64,000 nucleotides of DNA, from the NCBI RefSeq assembly GCF_011302915.1, contig NZ_CP049872.1, positions 1,798,001 to 1,862,000 on the forward strand, given 5' to 3'. The first letter of the stretch is position 1. Every line of letters starts with the position of its first letter. The position numbers and the translations under genes were made by a program. The notes beneath the pieces were generated by a model, which saw only the letters and a list, made by a program, of their open reading frames with translations, did no database searches and was not told the DNA's origin. Source of the DNA: Thermomonas sp. HDW16. Its GTDB lineage: Bacteria > Pseudomonadota > Gammaproteobacteria > Xanthomonadales > Xanthomonadaceae. Below are positions 45,364 through 55,442 of the stretch, piece after piece.

Positions 45364-46851
45364 TTACTCGAACCAGTGCTTGCGGGCTTCCATGATCAGG
45401 GCCGCCGCGCGTTCCTCGCCCACATCCTCGATGTCGGCGATTTCGTCGGTGGCCATCTCGGCCAGGTCCTCGCGGGTCCGCACGCCACGCTCGGCGAGCG
45501 CGTATGCGGTGGCTTCGTCCATGCCTTCCAGCGACAGCAGGTCTTCGGCCGGCTGGTGTTCCTCCAGGCCTTCCTCGACCGCCAAAGCGTCGTTGAGCAA
45601 TGCGTCGCGGGCGCGCGAGCGCAATTCCTCGACGATGTCCTCGTCGAAGCCCTCGACCGCCAGCAGCTCGCCGACCGGCACGTAGGCGATTTCCTCGACC
45701 GTGCTGAAGCCCTCGGCCACCAGGATGCCGGCGATCTCTTCGTCGACCTCGAGCTTGTCCATGAACAGCTGGCGCGCGGTGGCCTGTTCGGCCTCGGACT
45801 TGGCCTGCACCTGGTCGGCAGTCATCACGTTGAGCTGCCAGCCCGACAGGCGGCTGGCCAGGCGCACGTTCTGGCCGCCCCGACCGATCGCCTGCGCCAA
45901 CTTGTCCTCGGCAACGGCCAGGTCCATCGAGTGCTTGTCTTCATCGACGATGATCGACTGCACTTCGGCTGGCGCCATCGCGTTGATCACGAACTGAGCG
46001 GCGTTGTCGCTCCACAGCACGATGTCGACGCGCTCGCCGTTCAATTCGTTGGTCACCGCCTGCACGCGCGAACCGCGCATGCCGATGCAGGCGCCGATCG
46101 GATCGGTGCGGTTGTCGTGCGCCAGTACCGCGATCTTGGCGCGGTCGCCCGGGTCGCGTGCGCAGGCCATGATCGAGACCAGGCCCTGGCCGACTTCCGG
46201 CACTTCCAGCTTGAACAGCTCCATCATGAATTCCGGGGCGGCGCGGCTGATGAACAGCTGTGGGCCACGCGGCTCGGAACGCACGTCGAACAGGTAGCCG
46301 CGGACGCGGTCGCCGGTGCGCAGCACGTCGCGCGGGATGCCCTTGTCCTTGGGGATGATCGCCTCGGCATTGCCGCCCAGGTCGACGTAGATGTTGCCGC
46401 GCTCCACGCGCTTGACCACGCCGGTCACCAGCTCGCCGACGCGATCCTTCCATGCATCCACGACTTGAGCGCGCTCGGCTTCGCGCACGCGCTGCACGAT
46501 CACCTGCTTGGCGGCCTGCGCGGCGATGCGGCCAAAATCCGGGTTCTCGATCTGTTCTTCGATGTAGTCGCCGACTTCGGCGTCATCGCTCTCGTCCACG
46601 GCGTCCATCAGGCGCACCTGGCGGTGCGGCGATTCCATCACCACGTCGTCGGCGACCACTTCCCAGCGGCGGTAAGTCTCGTAACTGCCGTCCTTCGGGT
46701 CGATCTGCACGCGCACCAGCACATCCTCTTCGGCGTAACGCTTCTTCGCCGCCGAGGCCAGCGCCGCTTCGATCGCTTCCAGGATCACCGATTCCGGCAC
46801 GCCCTTTTCGGCCGCGACCGCATCGACGACGAGAAGAAGTTCCTTGCTCAT
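45364..46851 (-). CDS. nusA: Transcription termination/antitermination factor NusA
   Basis: NusA binds RNA polymerase and modulates pausing, termination and antitermination. The 495-residue product has the N-terminal polymerase-binding domain (1-130), an S1 domain (about 135-200, [16 protein letters not shown]), two KH domains (about 230-345, [10 protein letters not shown]) and two C-terminal acidic repeats (about 360-490) as in gammaproteobacteria. It is 6 bp after rimP and 115 bp before infB. Confidence 0.97.
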   Translation of the reverse strand: MSKELLLVVDAVAAEKGVPESVILEAIEAALASAAKKRYAEEDVLVRVQIDPKDGSYETYRRWEVVADDVVMESPHRQVRLMDAVDESDDAEVGDYIEEQIENPDFGRIAAQAAKQVIVQRVREAERAQVVDAWKDRVGELVTGVVKRVERGNIYVDLGGNAEAIIPKDKGIPRDVLRTGDRVRGYLFDVRSEPRGPQLFISRAAPEFMMELFKLEVPEVGQGLVSIMACARDPGDRAKIAVLAHDNRTDPIGACIGMRGSRVQAVTNELNGERVDIVLWSDNAAQFVINAMAPAEVQSIIVDEDKHSMDLAVAEDKLAQAIGRGGQNVRLASRLSGWQLNVMTADQVQAKSEAEQATARQLFMDKLEVDEEIAGILVAEGFSTVEEIAYVPVGELLAVEGFDEDIVEELRSRARDALLNDALAVEEGLEEHQPAEDLLSLEGMDEATAYALAERGVRTREDLAEMATDEIADIEDVGEERAAALIMEARKHWFE

Positions 46852-46857
46852 TTCCGC

Positions 46858-47487
46858 TTACTCCGCACTGGACGGCTCGCTGGCCGCCGGCTTGTTGGTG
46901 AGGTTTTTGTCAGGGGTGTTCTTGTTCGCCGGTTTCTTGCCGGCCGGTTTTTTCTGCTTGCCCGGTCGCGCATCGCGCCCGGATTTGTCCACGGCCGGCG
47001 CCAAGCCCAAGGCCACCCAATCGGGCACCAGCTTGGCCTTGTCGATGTTCGCCGCGTCGATTTCGAATTCGGCGTTATCGACTGCGAAGACGATCGTAGT
47101 GCCGTCCACGCGGACGATCTTGCCCACGAAGCGGCGACGCCCGTCCTGCGGCAGCTTCAGCGTGACCTTGGCGGATTCGCCGACGAAGCGCGCGAACTGC
47201 GCGGCACCGAACAGCGGGCGATCCAGGCCTGGCGACGACACTTCCAGCGTGTAATTACCGGTGATCGGATCCTCGACGTCGAGCTGCGCGGACACTTCGC
47301 GGCTGACCGCTTCGCAATCCTCGATGCCCACGCTGCGGGTATCGCTATCCGCCTGCGGCACGTCGATGTACAGGCGCACGGTGGCGCCACCCGGTGCGGG
47401 CAGGTATTCGATGCCGAGCAACTCCAACCCCAGCGATTCCACCGTGGGTGAGAGCAACGCGGCGATTTCGTCGGCCTTGTCGGTCAC
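46858..47487 (-). CDS. rimP: Ribosome maturation factor RimP
   Basis: RimP acts in 30S assembly. The family core is clear: [19 protein letters not shown], the [14 protein letters not shown] segment and [16 protein letters not shown] start gives VTDKADEI and a 209-residue product; the reading frame continues upstream without a start of the right kind. The last 45 residues form a Lys/Pro/Asn-rich tail absent from many homologues. It is followed by nusA after 6 bp. Confidence 0.92.
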   Translation of the reverse strand: MTDKADEIAALLSPTVESLGLELLGIEYLPAPGGATVRLYIDVPQADSDTRSVGIEDCEAVSREVSAQLDVEDPITGNYTLEVSSPGLDRPLFGAAQFARFVGESAKVTLKLPQDGRRRFVGKIVRVDGTTIVFAVDNAEFEIDAANIDKAKLVPDWVALGLAPAVDKSGRDARPGKQKKPAGKKPANKNTPDKNLTNKPAASEPSSAE

Positions 47488-47535
47488 GTTGTATCCAGAT
47501 CTCGATGCAGGAACGAAAAACAAAAATCCCGGAAA

Positions 47536-47559
47536 CGAAAAAGGGCCCACTGGGCCCTT
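47536..47559 (-). terminator. Terminator between the initiator tRNA and rimP
   Basis: AAGGGCCCA / TGGGCCCTT with a one-base centre (or 8 bp with a 3-nt loop) is followed by TTTTTCG on the minus strand. It lies about 100 bp after the tRNA and before the rimP start, so it should limit read-through from the tRNA promoter. Confidence 0.85.
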
Positions 47560-47655
47560 GTCCGATGACGCTGGAGTGTGAAACCCGGAAGCAACGGATC
47601 TCACGAGCCCAAGCCCCGGCGATGAATCGAATCAAGCATTCATCGCAGATAAGCA

Positions 47656-47731
47656 TGGTAGCGGGGCAGGATTTGAACCTGCGACCTTCGGGTTATGAGC
47701 CCGACGAGCTGCCAGACTGCTCCACCCCGCA
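47656..47731 (-). tRNA. metY: Initiator tRNA-fMet (CAT), one base short as sequenced
   Basis: The sequence closely follows E. coli initiator tRNA: GCGGGGTGGAGCAG, the three G-C pairs closing the anticodon stem (TCGGG-CTCATAA-CCCGA, anticodon CAT) and GGTTCAAATCC. Encoded CCA is present. Only six bases, CCCGCT, separate the T-stem from the discriminator A, where seven are expected; the total is 76 nt instead of 77. One C appears missing from a C run at the acceptor/T-stem junction (47662-47667). The gene stands before rimP-nusA-infB as metY does in E. coli. Confidence 0.85.
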
Positions 47732-47742
47732 GCAGAAGCGGA

Positions 47743-47771
47743 ATTATGGTGCGTTGCGCGATTCTTTGCAA
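47743..47771 (-). promoter_or_regulatory. Promoter of the initiator tRNA gene
   Basis: TTGCAA (47766-47771) and CATAAT (47743-47748) are separated by 17 bp on the minus strand, with the -10 ending 12 nt before the tRNA. Confidence 0.65.
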
Positions 47772-47802
47772 GCCTTTGCGTGCAAAAACCGATAGACAGT
47801 GT

Positions 47803-49251
47803 TCAGGCGAACGCGCGCTGGCACCACGCCATCAGCGGGCTCCAGAACAGGCCGAACGCCAGCAGGCTCAACGCATTGACGCCGAACACGATGTTGAGCA
47901 AACGATCATCGCGAGGGCCGACGGCTTCGCCGACGGGTTCGTCGAAGTACATCGCCTTGATCACGCGCAGGTAGTAGAACGCACCGATCACCGCGCACAC
48001 GATGCCGACGATCGCCAGCCACAACATGCCGCCTTCCAGCGCGGCACGCAGCACCGCCAACTTCGACCAGAAGCCGAGGAACGGCGGCACGCCGGCCAGC
48101 GAGGCCATCACGCACAGCACCAGGCCAGCCGTCCAAGGGTCGCGGGCATTCAGACCCTTGAAATCGGAAATGTTCTCGGCCTCGAAACCACGGCGCGAGA
48201 GCACGATGATCGCGCCGAACGCGGCAGTGGCCATGATCGCGTAGCTGATCGTATAGAACATCGCCGCCGCATAACCCTGCGCACCGCCGCCGGCCAGTCC
48301 CATGAACAGGAAGCCGACGTGCGAGATCGTGGAATACGCCAGCATGCGCTTGAGGTTGGTCTGCGCCAATGCGATCAGGTTGCCGATCACCAGCGACAAC
48401 GCGGCCAGGCCGGCCAGCATCGGATGCCAGTAATCGCCCAGCGGCGCGGCACCGACTTCCAGCAGGCGCATCGCCATCGCGAACGCGGCCAGCTTGGGCG
48501 CGGAGCCGATGAACAGCGTGATCGCCGTCGGCGCGCCCTGGTAGACGTCCGGCACCCACATGTGGAACGGTGCGGCACCGAATTTGAAGGCGATGCCGGC
48601 GACCATGAAGGCCACGCCGGTCAACAGCATCGCGGGCTGTGCAACCGTCGAGGCGTTGGCATTGATCGACGCAAGGTCGATGCTGCCGGTCGCGCCATAC
48701 ACCAGCGACATGCCGTACAGCAGCATGCCGGAGGCGAGCGCGCCCAGCACGAAGTACTTCATCGCCGCTTCGGAGGCCAGCTTGCTGTCGCGATCGATCG
48801 CCACCAGCGCGTACGAGCACAGCGCCAGCAGTTCCAGGCCCAGGTAGACCATGACCAGGCTGCCTGCGGAAATCAGCAGCATCATGCCGGCCACGGCGAA
48901 CATGACCAGCACCGGCACTTCACCCTTGTACAGGCCACGTTCGCGCAGGTACGACCAGGCATAGACCAGCGAAATCGCGGAGACGAAACACACGCCGATC
49001 TTCAGCACGTCGGCCATGTTGTCGCGGATGAACATGCCGGACAGAACGGTGCCCTGCCCGCCGATACCCGCGATCACCAGCACGCCAACCAGCACCAGGC
49101 TGGCGATGGCCAATGCATGGGTGATCACACGCTGCTTCTCGCTGAGGAACAGGTCGAGCATCAGCAGCGCGAACGCGGCACCGAGCAGGACCAGCTCCGG
49201 GATCAACGGAAGCAGTTCGGCGGCGGATGGCATCGGGAGGGTGGCCTGCAT
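47803..49251 (-). CDS. nuoN: NADH-quinone oxidoreductase subunit N
   Basis: NuoN is one of the three antiporter-like proton-pumping membrane subunits of complex I. The 482-residue product has about 14 membrane helices, with the conserved Glu in helix 5 and the lysines and the Pro-broken helices of the MrpD-like family (GAAPFHMWVPDVYQG). I chose ATG 49251, which has AAGGTG upstream; an in-frame GTG at 49263 would add four residues. It is the last gene of the nuo operon. Confidence 0.95.
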   Translation of the reverse strand: MQATLPMPSAAELLPLIPELVLLGAAFALLMLDLFLSEKQRVITHALAIASLVLVGVLVIAGIGGQGTVLSGMFIRDNMADVLKIGVCFVSAISLVYAWSYLRERGLYKGEVPVLVMFAVAGMMLLISAGSLVMVYLGLELLALCSYALVAIDRDSKLASEAAMKYFVLGALASGMLLYGMSLVYGATGSIDLASINANASTVAQPAMLLTGVAFMVAGIAFKFGAAPFHMWVPDVYQGAPTAITLFIGSAPKLAAFAMAMRLLEVGAAPLGDYWHPMLAGLAALSLVIGNLIALAQTNLKRMLAYSTISHVGFLFMGLAGGGAQGYAAAMFYTISYAIMATAAFGAIIVLSRRGFEAENISDFKGLNARDPWTAGLVLCVMASLAGVPPFLGFWSKLAVLRAALEGGMLWLAIVGIVCAVIGAFYYLRVIKAMYFDEPVGEAVGPRDDRLLNIVFGVNALSLLAFGLFWSPLMAWCQRAFA

Positions 49252-49264
49252 GGGATCGATCACC

Positions 49265-50779
49265 TTAAAGCTTGGTCGCGGCGAGCTGGCCCGCCAGTTG
49301 CGCGATGGAGGGTTCCATCAGGTCGGTCAGCGGTTTCGGGTACACGCCCAGCACGATGACGCCGATGGCGAACACGCCCAGCACGATCCATTCGCGCATG
49401 TTGATGTCTTCGAGTTCGGCGACGTGGGCATTGCCGACATCGCCCCAGATCACCCGCTTGGTCAGCCACAAGGTGTAACCGGCGCCGATGATCAGGGTGA
49501 AGGCCGCGGCGAACGCGATCAGCGGGTTGGCCTGGAACGCAGCCAGGATCACCATGAATTCACCGACGAAACCACTGGTGCCTGGCAGGCCGGAGTTGGC
49601 CATCGCGAACAGCACCCAGAACGCAGCGAACCACGGCATCGCGTTGGCGACTCCGCCGTAGTCCTTGATCATGCGGCTATGCATGCGGTCGTACAGCACG
49701 CCGACGCAGGAGAACATCGCGCCGGAGATGAAGCCGTGGCTGATCATCTGCACCATCGCGCCTTGCAGGCCCAGCTGCGCCGCATCGACGCCACCCGGAC
49801 TGCCGTTACGCACCAGGGCGAAGGCGATGAAGGTGCCGAGGGTGACGAAGCCCATGTGCGAGACCGACGAATAGGCGATCAGCTTCTTCATGTCCTCCTG
49901 CACAAGCGCCACCAGGCCGACATAGACCACCGCGATCAGCGACAGCGTGATCACCAGCCAGGCGTAGTGGTGGCCAGCATCCGGCACGATCGGCAGCACG
50001 AAGCGCAGGAAGCCGTAGCCGCCGATCTTCAGCATGATCGCGGCCAGGATCACCGAGCCCCCGGTAGGCGCCTCGACGTGCGCATCCGGCAACCAGGTGT
50101 GCACCGGGAACATCGGTACCTTGACCGCGAACGCGACCAGGAAGGCGAAGAACAGCCAGGTTTGCTCCGCCATGGTCAACGGCAGCGCGGCCATGTCCGC
50201 CAGCTGCCAGCTGCCGCCCTTCAGGTACAGGTAGATCAGCCCGACCAGCATGAACACCGAACCGAGGAAGGTGTACAGGAAGAACTTGACCGAGGCATAC
50301 ACCCGGCGCGGGCCACCCCACACGCCGATGATGATGAACATCGGGATCAGCATGCCTTCGAAGAACACGTAGAACAGCAGCGCATCGAGCGCGCTGAACA
50401 CGCCGATCATCAGGCCTTCTAGGATCAGGAACGCGGCGTAGTACTGGCTGACGCGCTTGTCGATCGCGCCCCAGGCACCGATCAGCACCAGCACCGTGGT
50501 CAGCGTGGTCAGGCCGATCAGCGCCAGCGAGATGCCGTCCGCGCCGAGGTGGTACTGGATGTCGTAGGCGGCGATCCAGGTCTTCTGCTCGACGAACTGC
50601 ATGGCCGCGTTGCCGAGGTCGAACCCGGTGAACAGCGGGATGCTGAGCAGGAAGGTGGCGAAGGCGAAGGCCAGCGCGATCCAGCGCGCCGCCTGCGGAC
50701 GGGTGTTGCCCGCCATCATGGTGAACACGCCACCGAGGATCGGCAGCCAGATCAACAAACTGAGTAGAGGCAATTGCAT
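49265..50779 (-). CDS. nuoM: NADH-quinone oxidoreductase subunit M
   Basis: NuoM is the second antiporter-like subunit of complex I. The 504-residue product has about 14 helices and the family's FPVHTWLPDAHVEAPTGGS segment, plus the FFEGMLIPMF region with the key Glu in helix 5. ATG at 50779 is preferred; an adjacent GTG directly before it could also serve. It follows nuoL by 31 bp. Confidence 0.96.
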   Translation of the reverse strand: MQLPLLSLLIWLPILGGVFTMMAGNTRPQAARWIALAFAFATFLLSIPLFTGFDLGNAAMQFVEQKTWIAAYDIQYHLGADGISLALIGLTTLTTVLVLIGAWGAIDKRVSQYYAAFLILEGLMIGVFSALDALLFYVFFEGMLIPMFIIIGVWGGPRRVYASVKFFLYTFLGSVFMLVGLIYLYLKGGSWQLADMAALPLTMAEQTWLFFAFLVAFAVKVPMFPVHTWLPDAHVEAPTGGSVILAAIMLKIGGYGFLRFVLPIVPDAGHHYAWLVITLSLIAVVYVGLVALVQEDMKKLIAYSSVSHMGFVTLGTFIAFALVRNGSPGGVDAAQLGLQGAMVQMISHGFISGAMFSCVGVLYDRMHSRMIKDYGGVANAMPWFAAFWVLFAMANSGLPGTSGFVGEFMVILAAFQANPLIAFAAAFTLIIGAGYTLWLTKRVIWGDVGNAHVAELEDINMREWIVLGVFAIGVIVLGVYPKPLTDLMEPSIAQLAGQLAATKL

Positions 50780-50810
50780 CACGCTTGGGATTCCGTCCAG
50801 TCGATCTGGC

Positions 50811-52886
50811 TTACAGCCAGTAGTGGTTGGCCAGCGCCAGCAGCGCGACCAGGCCCAGGATCATGGCGAAGGCGTAGTCGTACAGGTAGCCGGACTGCAG
50901 CTTGCGCAGCACCCCGGCCGCCAATCCGACGATGCTGGCGCTGCCGTTCACCGCCACGCCGTCGATCACTTTGGTGTCGAACAGGCGCGAGAGCTTGCCC
51001 AGCTTGACGCCACCGCCGGCGAACCCGTTGATCCACAGGTCGTCCATCCAGTACTTGTTCTCGAGCACCTTGATCGGCCACGCCAGCGTGCGATTGATGC
51101 CCACGCGCCATTCCGGCTTGACCAGATACAGCAAGGTTGCCAGCGCAAAACCCGCTAGCGCCAGCCAGAACGCAGGTGCCATGAAGCCGTGCAGCGCGAA
51201 CGCGACAGGGCCGTGGAACTCTTCGGCCAACTTCGCAACCACGTCGTTTTCCTTGAGCACTTCGATCGCGCCGAGGAAGAACGGCAGCTGCTGGTGATGC
51301 CCCATCACGTCGGTGCCGAACAGCATGGGCCCCACCGTGAAGAAACCGATCAGCACCGACGGGATCGCCAGCAGGATCAGCGGCAAGGTCACCACCCACG
51401 GACTTTCATGCGGTTCATGCGCGCCATGATGGCCATGGTCGTCATGGTGATCATCGTGCGCGTGGTGCGCATCGCCATGGTGCGCGTCGTGCGCATGCGC
51501 ATCGCGGAAGCGCTCTTCGCCGAAGAAGGTCAGGTACAGCAGGCGGAAGCTGTAGAAGCTGGTCACGAAGGCACCCAGCAGCACTGCCCAATTGGCGTAC
51601 AGCGCCACCCAGTTGGCATGCTCGTGTGCGTGCTCCGCGGCGGCCTCGATGATGGTGTCCTTCGAATAGAAGCCACTGAAGAACGGCGTGCCGACCAGCG
51701 CCAGCGTGCCCAGCAGGCTGGTGACGAAGGTGATCGGCATGTACTTGCGCAGGCCGCCCATCTTGCGCATGTCCTGCTCGTGGTGCATGCCGATGATCAC
51801 GCTGCCCGCGGCCAGGAACAGCAGGGCCTTGAAGAAGGCGTGGGTCATCAGGTGGTAGACCGCCGCGGAATACGCGGACAGACCCAGCGCCACCGTCATG
51901 TAACCGAGCTGCGACAGGGTCGAATACGCGACCACGCGCTTGATGTCGTTCTGCACCATGCCGATCAGGCCGGTCCAGAACGCGGTGGTGGCGCCGATGA
52001 ACAGGATGAAGTTCAGCGCGGCCGGCGACATCTCGAACAGCGGCGACATGCGCGCCACCATGAAGATGCCGGCGGTGACCATCGTCGCCGCGTGGATCAG
52101 CGCGGAAATCGGGGTCGGGCCTTCCATCGAATCCGGCAGCCAGACGTGCAGCGGCACCTGCGCCGACTTGCCCATCGCGCCGATGAACAGGCTGATGCAG
52201 ATGATGGTGGGCACCGACCATTCATGACCGGCGAAGATCGAGACCGTCGCATCGCGGACCAGCGGCGCATTGGCGAACGCGGTGGCGTAATCCAGCGTGC
52301 CGATCCAGTACAGCACGCCTGCGATGCCGAGCAAGAAGCCGAAATCGCCGACGCGATTGACCAGGAACGCCTTGAGGTTGGCGAAGATCGCGCTGGGCCG
52401 CTTGAACCAGAAGCCGATCAGCAGGTACGAGACCAGGCCCACCGCTTCCCAGCCGAAGAACAGCTGCAGGAAGTTGTTGCTCATCACCAGCATCAGCATG
52501 CTGAAGGTGAACAGCGAGATGTAGCTGAAGAAGCGCTGGTAACCGTCGTCCTCGGCCATGTAGCCGATGGTGTAGATATGCACCAGCAGCGACACGAAGG
52601 TGACCACCATCATCATCATCGCGGTCAGCTTGTCGACCATGAAGCCGACGTTGGCCTGGATGTCGCCAACCTGGAAGAAGGTGTAGACGTTCTCGTTGAA
52701 GGGCGCCGCGCCCTGCATCAGCTGCCACAGCACATGGCAGGACATGGCACAGCTGGCGGCCACGCCGAGGATGGTCACGCTGTGCGCGCCGACGCGGCCG
52801 ATCTTGCGACCGAACAGGCCCGCCAGCACCGCCCCCAGCAGGGGCAGCAGCACGATCAGCAGCAGATGGGTCTTCGAAATGATCAT
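50811..52886 (-). CDS. nuoL: NADH-quinone oxidoreductase subunit L, with His-rich loop
   Basis: NuoL is the outermost proton-pumping subunit and carries the long lateral helix that ties the membrane arm. The 691-residue protein shows the antiporter core (FGWEAVGLVSYLLIGFW, VPLHVWLPDSMEGPTPISAL, HAFFKALLFL) and the C-terminal lateral helix. Between residues about 457 and 490 there is a loop with 14 histidines in some 33 residues, mixed with Asp and Ala. It starts 3 bp after the nuoK stop. Confidence 0.96.
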   Translation of the reverse strand: MIISKTHLLLIVLLPLLGAVLAGLFGRKIGRVGAHSVTILGVAASCAMSCHVLWQLMQGAAPFNENVYTFFQVGDIQANVGFMVDKLTAMMMMVVTFVSLLVHIYTIGYMAEDDGYQRFFSYISLFTFSMLMLVMSNNFLQLFFGWEAVGLVSYLLIGFWFKRPSAIFANLKAFLVNRVGDFGFLLGIAGVLYWIGTLDYATAFANAPLVRDATVSIFAGHEWSVPTIICISLFIGAMGKSAQVPLHVWLPDSMEGPTPISALIHAATMVTAGIFMVARMSPLFEMSPAALNFILFIGATTAFWTGLIGMVQNDIKRVVAYSTLSQLGYMTVALGLSAYSAAVYHLMTHAFFKALLFLAAGSVIIGMHHEQDMRKMGGLRKYMPITFVTSLLGTLALVGTPFFSGFYSKDTIIEAAAEHAHEHANWVALYANWAVLLGAFVTSFYSFRLLYLTFFGEERFRDAHAHDAHHGDAHHAHDDHHDDHGHHGAHEPHESPWVVTLPLILLAIPSVLIGFFTVGPMLFGTDVMGHHQQLPFFLGAIEVLKENDVVAKLAEEFHGPVAFALHGFMAPAFWLALAGFALATLLYLVKPEWRVGINRTLAWPIKVLENKYWMDDLWINGFAGGGVKLGKLSRLFDTKVIDGVAVNGSASIVGLAAGVLRKLQSGYLYDYAFAMILGLVALLALANHYWL

Positions 52887-52889
52887 TCC

Positions 52890-53222
52890 TCAGCCCTTCA
52901 AGCTGTCGATGTCCGCCACGTCGATGGTGCGGCGGTTGCGGAACAGGGTGACCAGGATGGCGAGGCCGATCGCCGCTTCGGCGGCAGCCACGGTCAGGAT
53001 GAAGAACACGAACACCTGGCCGGCGGCATCGCCCAGCGAGCGCGAGAACGCGACGAAGTTGATGTTCACCGCCAGCAGCATCAGCTCCAGCGACATCAGC
53101 AACATGATCACGTTCTTGCGATTGAGGAAGATGCCGGCCACGCTGATGCAGAACAGCACCGCGCCGAGCGCGAGGTAGTGGCCCAGGGTCAGGGCACCGA
53201 ACAGATTCGACATGTCGTTCAT
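52890..53222 (-). CDS. nuoK: NADH-quinone oxidoreductase subunit K
   Basis: This 110-residue membrane subunit has three helices with the conserved glutamates ([17 protein letters not shown] in helix 2, and [11 protein letters not shown] in helix 3) that form part of the proton path. The start overlaps the nuoJ stop by ATGA. The family length is about 100; the extra residues include a short N-terminal stretch, and MSNLFG three residues in is an alternative start. Confidence 0.96.
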   Translation of the reverse strand: MNDMSNLFGALTLGHYLALGAVLFCISVAGIFLNRKNVIMLLMSLELMLLAVNINFVAFSRSLGDAAGQVFVFFILTVAAAEAAIGLAILVTLFRNRRTIDVADIDSLKG

Positions 53223-53863
53223 GGCGCAGCCTCCCCTTCCGCTGCAGAAGGCGGCTCAGGCTTGACGGCGTCCATCTTGATGATGCGCACGCGATCGGAA
53301 GCCTTCACTCGCGCCTGTGCCGACGGATCCTGGTGCTTGGTGCCGCCACGACGACGCAGGGTCAGCATCACCGCAGCCACCACGGCCACGGTCAGGATCA
53401 CCGCGGCGACTTCGAACGGCAACATGAATTCCGTGAACAACGCACGCGCCAACCAGGTGGTGTTCGGCACGTCCGTCGCGACGGCCGCATTATCCGCCAG
53501 CGGCGCCTGCATCGCAGCCTTGACCCCGATCAGCGCCACGATCTGCGCCAGCATCACCAGCGCGACGACCAGGCCCACCGGCAAGTAGCGCACATAGCCT
53601 TCGCGTAGCGGTGCAAGGTCGACGTCCAGCATCATCACTACGAACAGGAACAGCACCATCACCGCGCCGACATAGACCAGCACCAGCGCGATGCCGAGGA
53701 ACTCGGCCCCGCCGACGATCCAGGTACAGGCCACCGAGAAGAAGGTCAGCACCAGCCACAGCGCGGCGTGCACCGGGTTGCGCGAGCTGATCGTCGCCAA
53801 TGCCGCGATGGCGGCGGTGGCGGCGAAGCCGAGGAAGACAAGGGTCGTGAAATCAAGGCTCAT
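53219..53863 (-). CDS. nuoJ: NADH-quinone oxidoreductase subunit J
   Basis: The 214-residue membrane subunit has five helices, including the helix 3 region [18 protein letters not shown] with the pi-bulge that couples quinone reduction to pumping. The C-terminal 40 residues are polar and rich in Lys/Arg/Pro, unlike the short tail of E. coli NuoJ. I chose MSLDFTT as start. It lies 13 bp after nuoI. Confidence 0.95.
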   Translation of the reverse strand: MSLDFTTLVFLGFAATAAIAALATISSRNPVHAALWLVLTFFSVACTWIVGGAEFLGIALVLVYVGAVMVLFLFVVMMLDVDLAPLREGYVRYLPVGLVVALVMLAQIVALIGVKAAMQAPLADNAAVATDVPNTTWLARALFTEFMLPFEVAAVILTVAVVAAVMLTLRRRGGTKHQDPSAQARVKASDRVRIIKMDAVKPEPPSAAEGEAAP

Positions 53864-53876
53864 GCGTGTCTCAACC

Positions 53877-54365
53877 TCAGCGGAACGGCGCGTCGGCGGC
53901 GCGGCGTTCGGCGATTTCCGCCTCGAGCCTGTCGCCAATGGCCAACAGCTGCGGCTTGGTCATGATGTTCTGGCCGCGCTTGTCGAAGTGGTATTCGTGG
54001 ATATGCGTCTCGACGATCGAGTCCACCGGGCAGGATTCCTCGCAAAAGCCGCAGAAGATGCACTTGAACAGGTCGATGTCGTAGCGCGTCGTGCGGCGGG
54101 TGCCGTCGGCGCGCTGCTCGGAATCGATGGTGATCGCAAGCGCCGGACACACCGCCTCGCACAGCTTGCAGGCGATGCAACGCTCTTCGCCGTTCGGATA
54201 ACGGCGCAGCGCGTGCAGGCCACGGAAACGCGGCGACTGCGGGGTCTTTTCCATCGGGTACATCAGCGTGTACTTCGGACGGAACAGGTATTTCAGGGTC
54301 AGCCACAGGCCGCCGGCGAGCTCCAGCAGCAGCAGGCTCTTGAAATAGGAAACGATCTTGCCCAT
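53877..54365 (-). CDS. nuoI: NADH-quinone oxidoreductase subunit I
   Basis: NuoI carries clusters N6a and N6b in the peripheral arm. Two ferredoxin motifs are visible in the 162-residue product: [12 protein letters not shown] and [12 protein letters not shown]. The N-terminal part has the amphipathic helix that rests on the membrane. It follows nuoH by 3 bp. Confidence 0.97.
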   Translation of the reverse strand: MGKIVSYFKSLLLLELAGGLWLTLKYLFRPKYTLMYPMEKTPQSPRFRGLHALRRYPNGEERCIACKLCEAVCPALAITIDSEQRADGTRRTTRYDIDLFKCIFCGFCEESCPVDSIVETHIHEYHFDKRGQNIMTKPQLLAIGDRLEAEIAERRAADAPFR

Positions 54366-54368
54366 GCC

Positions 54369-55442
54369 TTACTGCCCCGCCTGGATGACGCCGAAATACA
54401 CCATCAGCGCGGTCACGAAGATCCAGGCGATGGTGATCGGGATGAAGACCTTCCAGCCCAACCGCATGATCTGGTCGTAGCGGTAACGCGGGAACGAGGC
54501 GCGGAACCAGATGAAGCAACTGGCGAAGAAGAACACCTTCGCGAGCAGCCACCACCAGCCATCCACGCTCAAGAGCGGAATGCCCATGCCCTGGAACGGG
54601 CTGAGCCAGCCGCCGAGGAAGAAGATCGAGGTCAGGAAGCTGATCAGGATCATGTTGGCGTATTCGGCCAGGAAGAACAGCGCGAACTGCGAGCCGGAAT
54701 ACTCCACCATGTGGCCGGCCACGATTTCCGATTCGCCTTCCACCACGTCGAACGGTGCGCGGTTGGTTTCGGCAACGCCAGAGATGAAATACACCACGAA
54801 CAGCGGCAGCAACGGCACCCAGAACCATTCCAGGAAACCGGCATTGCCGGACTGCGCCATCACGATGTCGGTCAGGTTCAGGCTGCCGGCGGCGATCAGC
54901 ACGCCGACCAGGGCGAAGCCCATCGCGATTTCGTAGCTCACCACCTGCGAGGCGGCGCGCATCGCGCCGAGGAAGGCGTACTTCGAGTTCGATGCCCAAC
55001 CGGCCAGGATCACGCCGTACACGCCCAGCGAGGTCATCGCCAGCAAGTACAACAAGCCGGCATTGGCGTTGGACAGCACCACCTGCGCGTCGAACGGCAC
55101 GACTGCCCAAGCGGCGAAGGCCGGCACCAACGCGATCAGCGGGGCCAGGCGGAACAGGAACGGGCTGGCCACGGTCGGCTGCACCACTTCCTTGAACAGC
55201 AGCTTGAACACGTCGGCGAAGGCCTGCAGGATGCCCTTGCCGATGTACATCGGCCCGTGGCGGACATGCATCCAGCCGATCAACTTGCGCTCCCACACCA
55301 CGTAGAACGCCACGCTCACGATCACCGGCACCGCGATGGCGAGGACCTTCAACACGATCCACACCAGCATGCCGAAGGTGCCGAACGACAGCAGACCGTC
55401 GCGCAGCGGTTCGATCACGGTGGTCATCAATGGATTGCTCAT
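54369..55442 (-). CDS. nuoH: NADH-quinone oxidoreductase subunit H
   Basis: NuoH forms the quinone-entry channel with NuoD and NuoB. The 357-residue product has eight helices and the conserved acidic loops [29 protein letters not shown] and the final helices. The start MSNPLMTT overlaps the nuoG stop by ATGA; a longer frame upstream lies inside nuoG. Confidence 0.96.
   Translation of the reverse strand: MSNPLMTTVIEPLRDGLLSFGTFGMLVWIVLKVLAIAVPVIVSVAFYVVWERKLIGWMHVRHGPMYIGKGILQAFADVFKLLFKEVVQPTVASPFLFRLAPLIALVPAFAAWAVVPFDAQVVLSNANAGLLYLLAMTSLGVYGVILAGWASNSKYAFLGAMRAASQVVSYEIAMGFALVGVLIAAGSLNLTDIVMAQSGNAGFLEWFWVPLLPLFVVYFISGVAETNRAPFDVVEGESEIVAGHMVEYSGSQFALFFLAEYANMILISFLTSIFFLGGWLSPFQGMGIPLLSVDGWWWLLAKVFFFASCFIWFRASFPRYRYDQIMRLGWKVFIPITIAWIFVTALMVYFGVIQAGQ

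Noticed and set aside
37843..47451. Very long plus-strand open frames (about 1000, 1130 and 925 codons) opposite nrdA-pnp, rbfA-infB and infB-nusA-rimP
   Set aside because: They are antisense to well-conserved genes, their translations are low-complexity His/Arg/Gln-rich, and such open frames are common opposite high-GC coding sequence.
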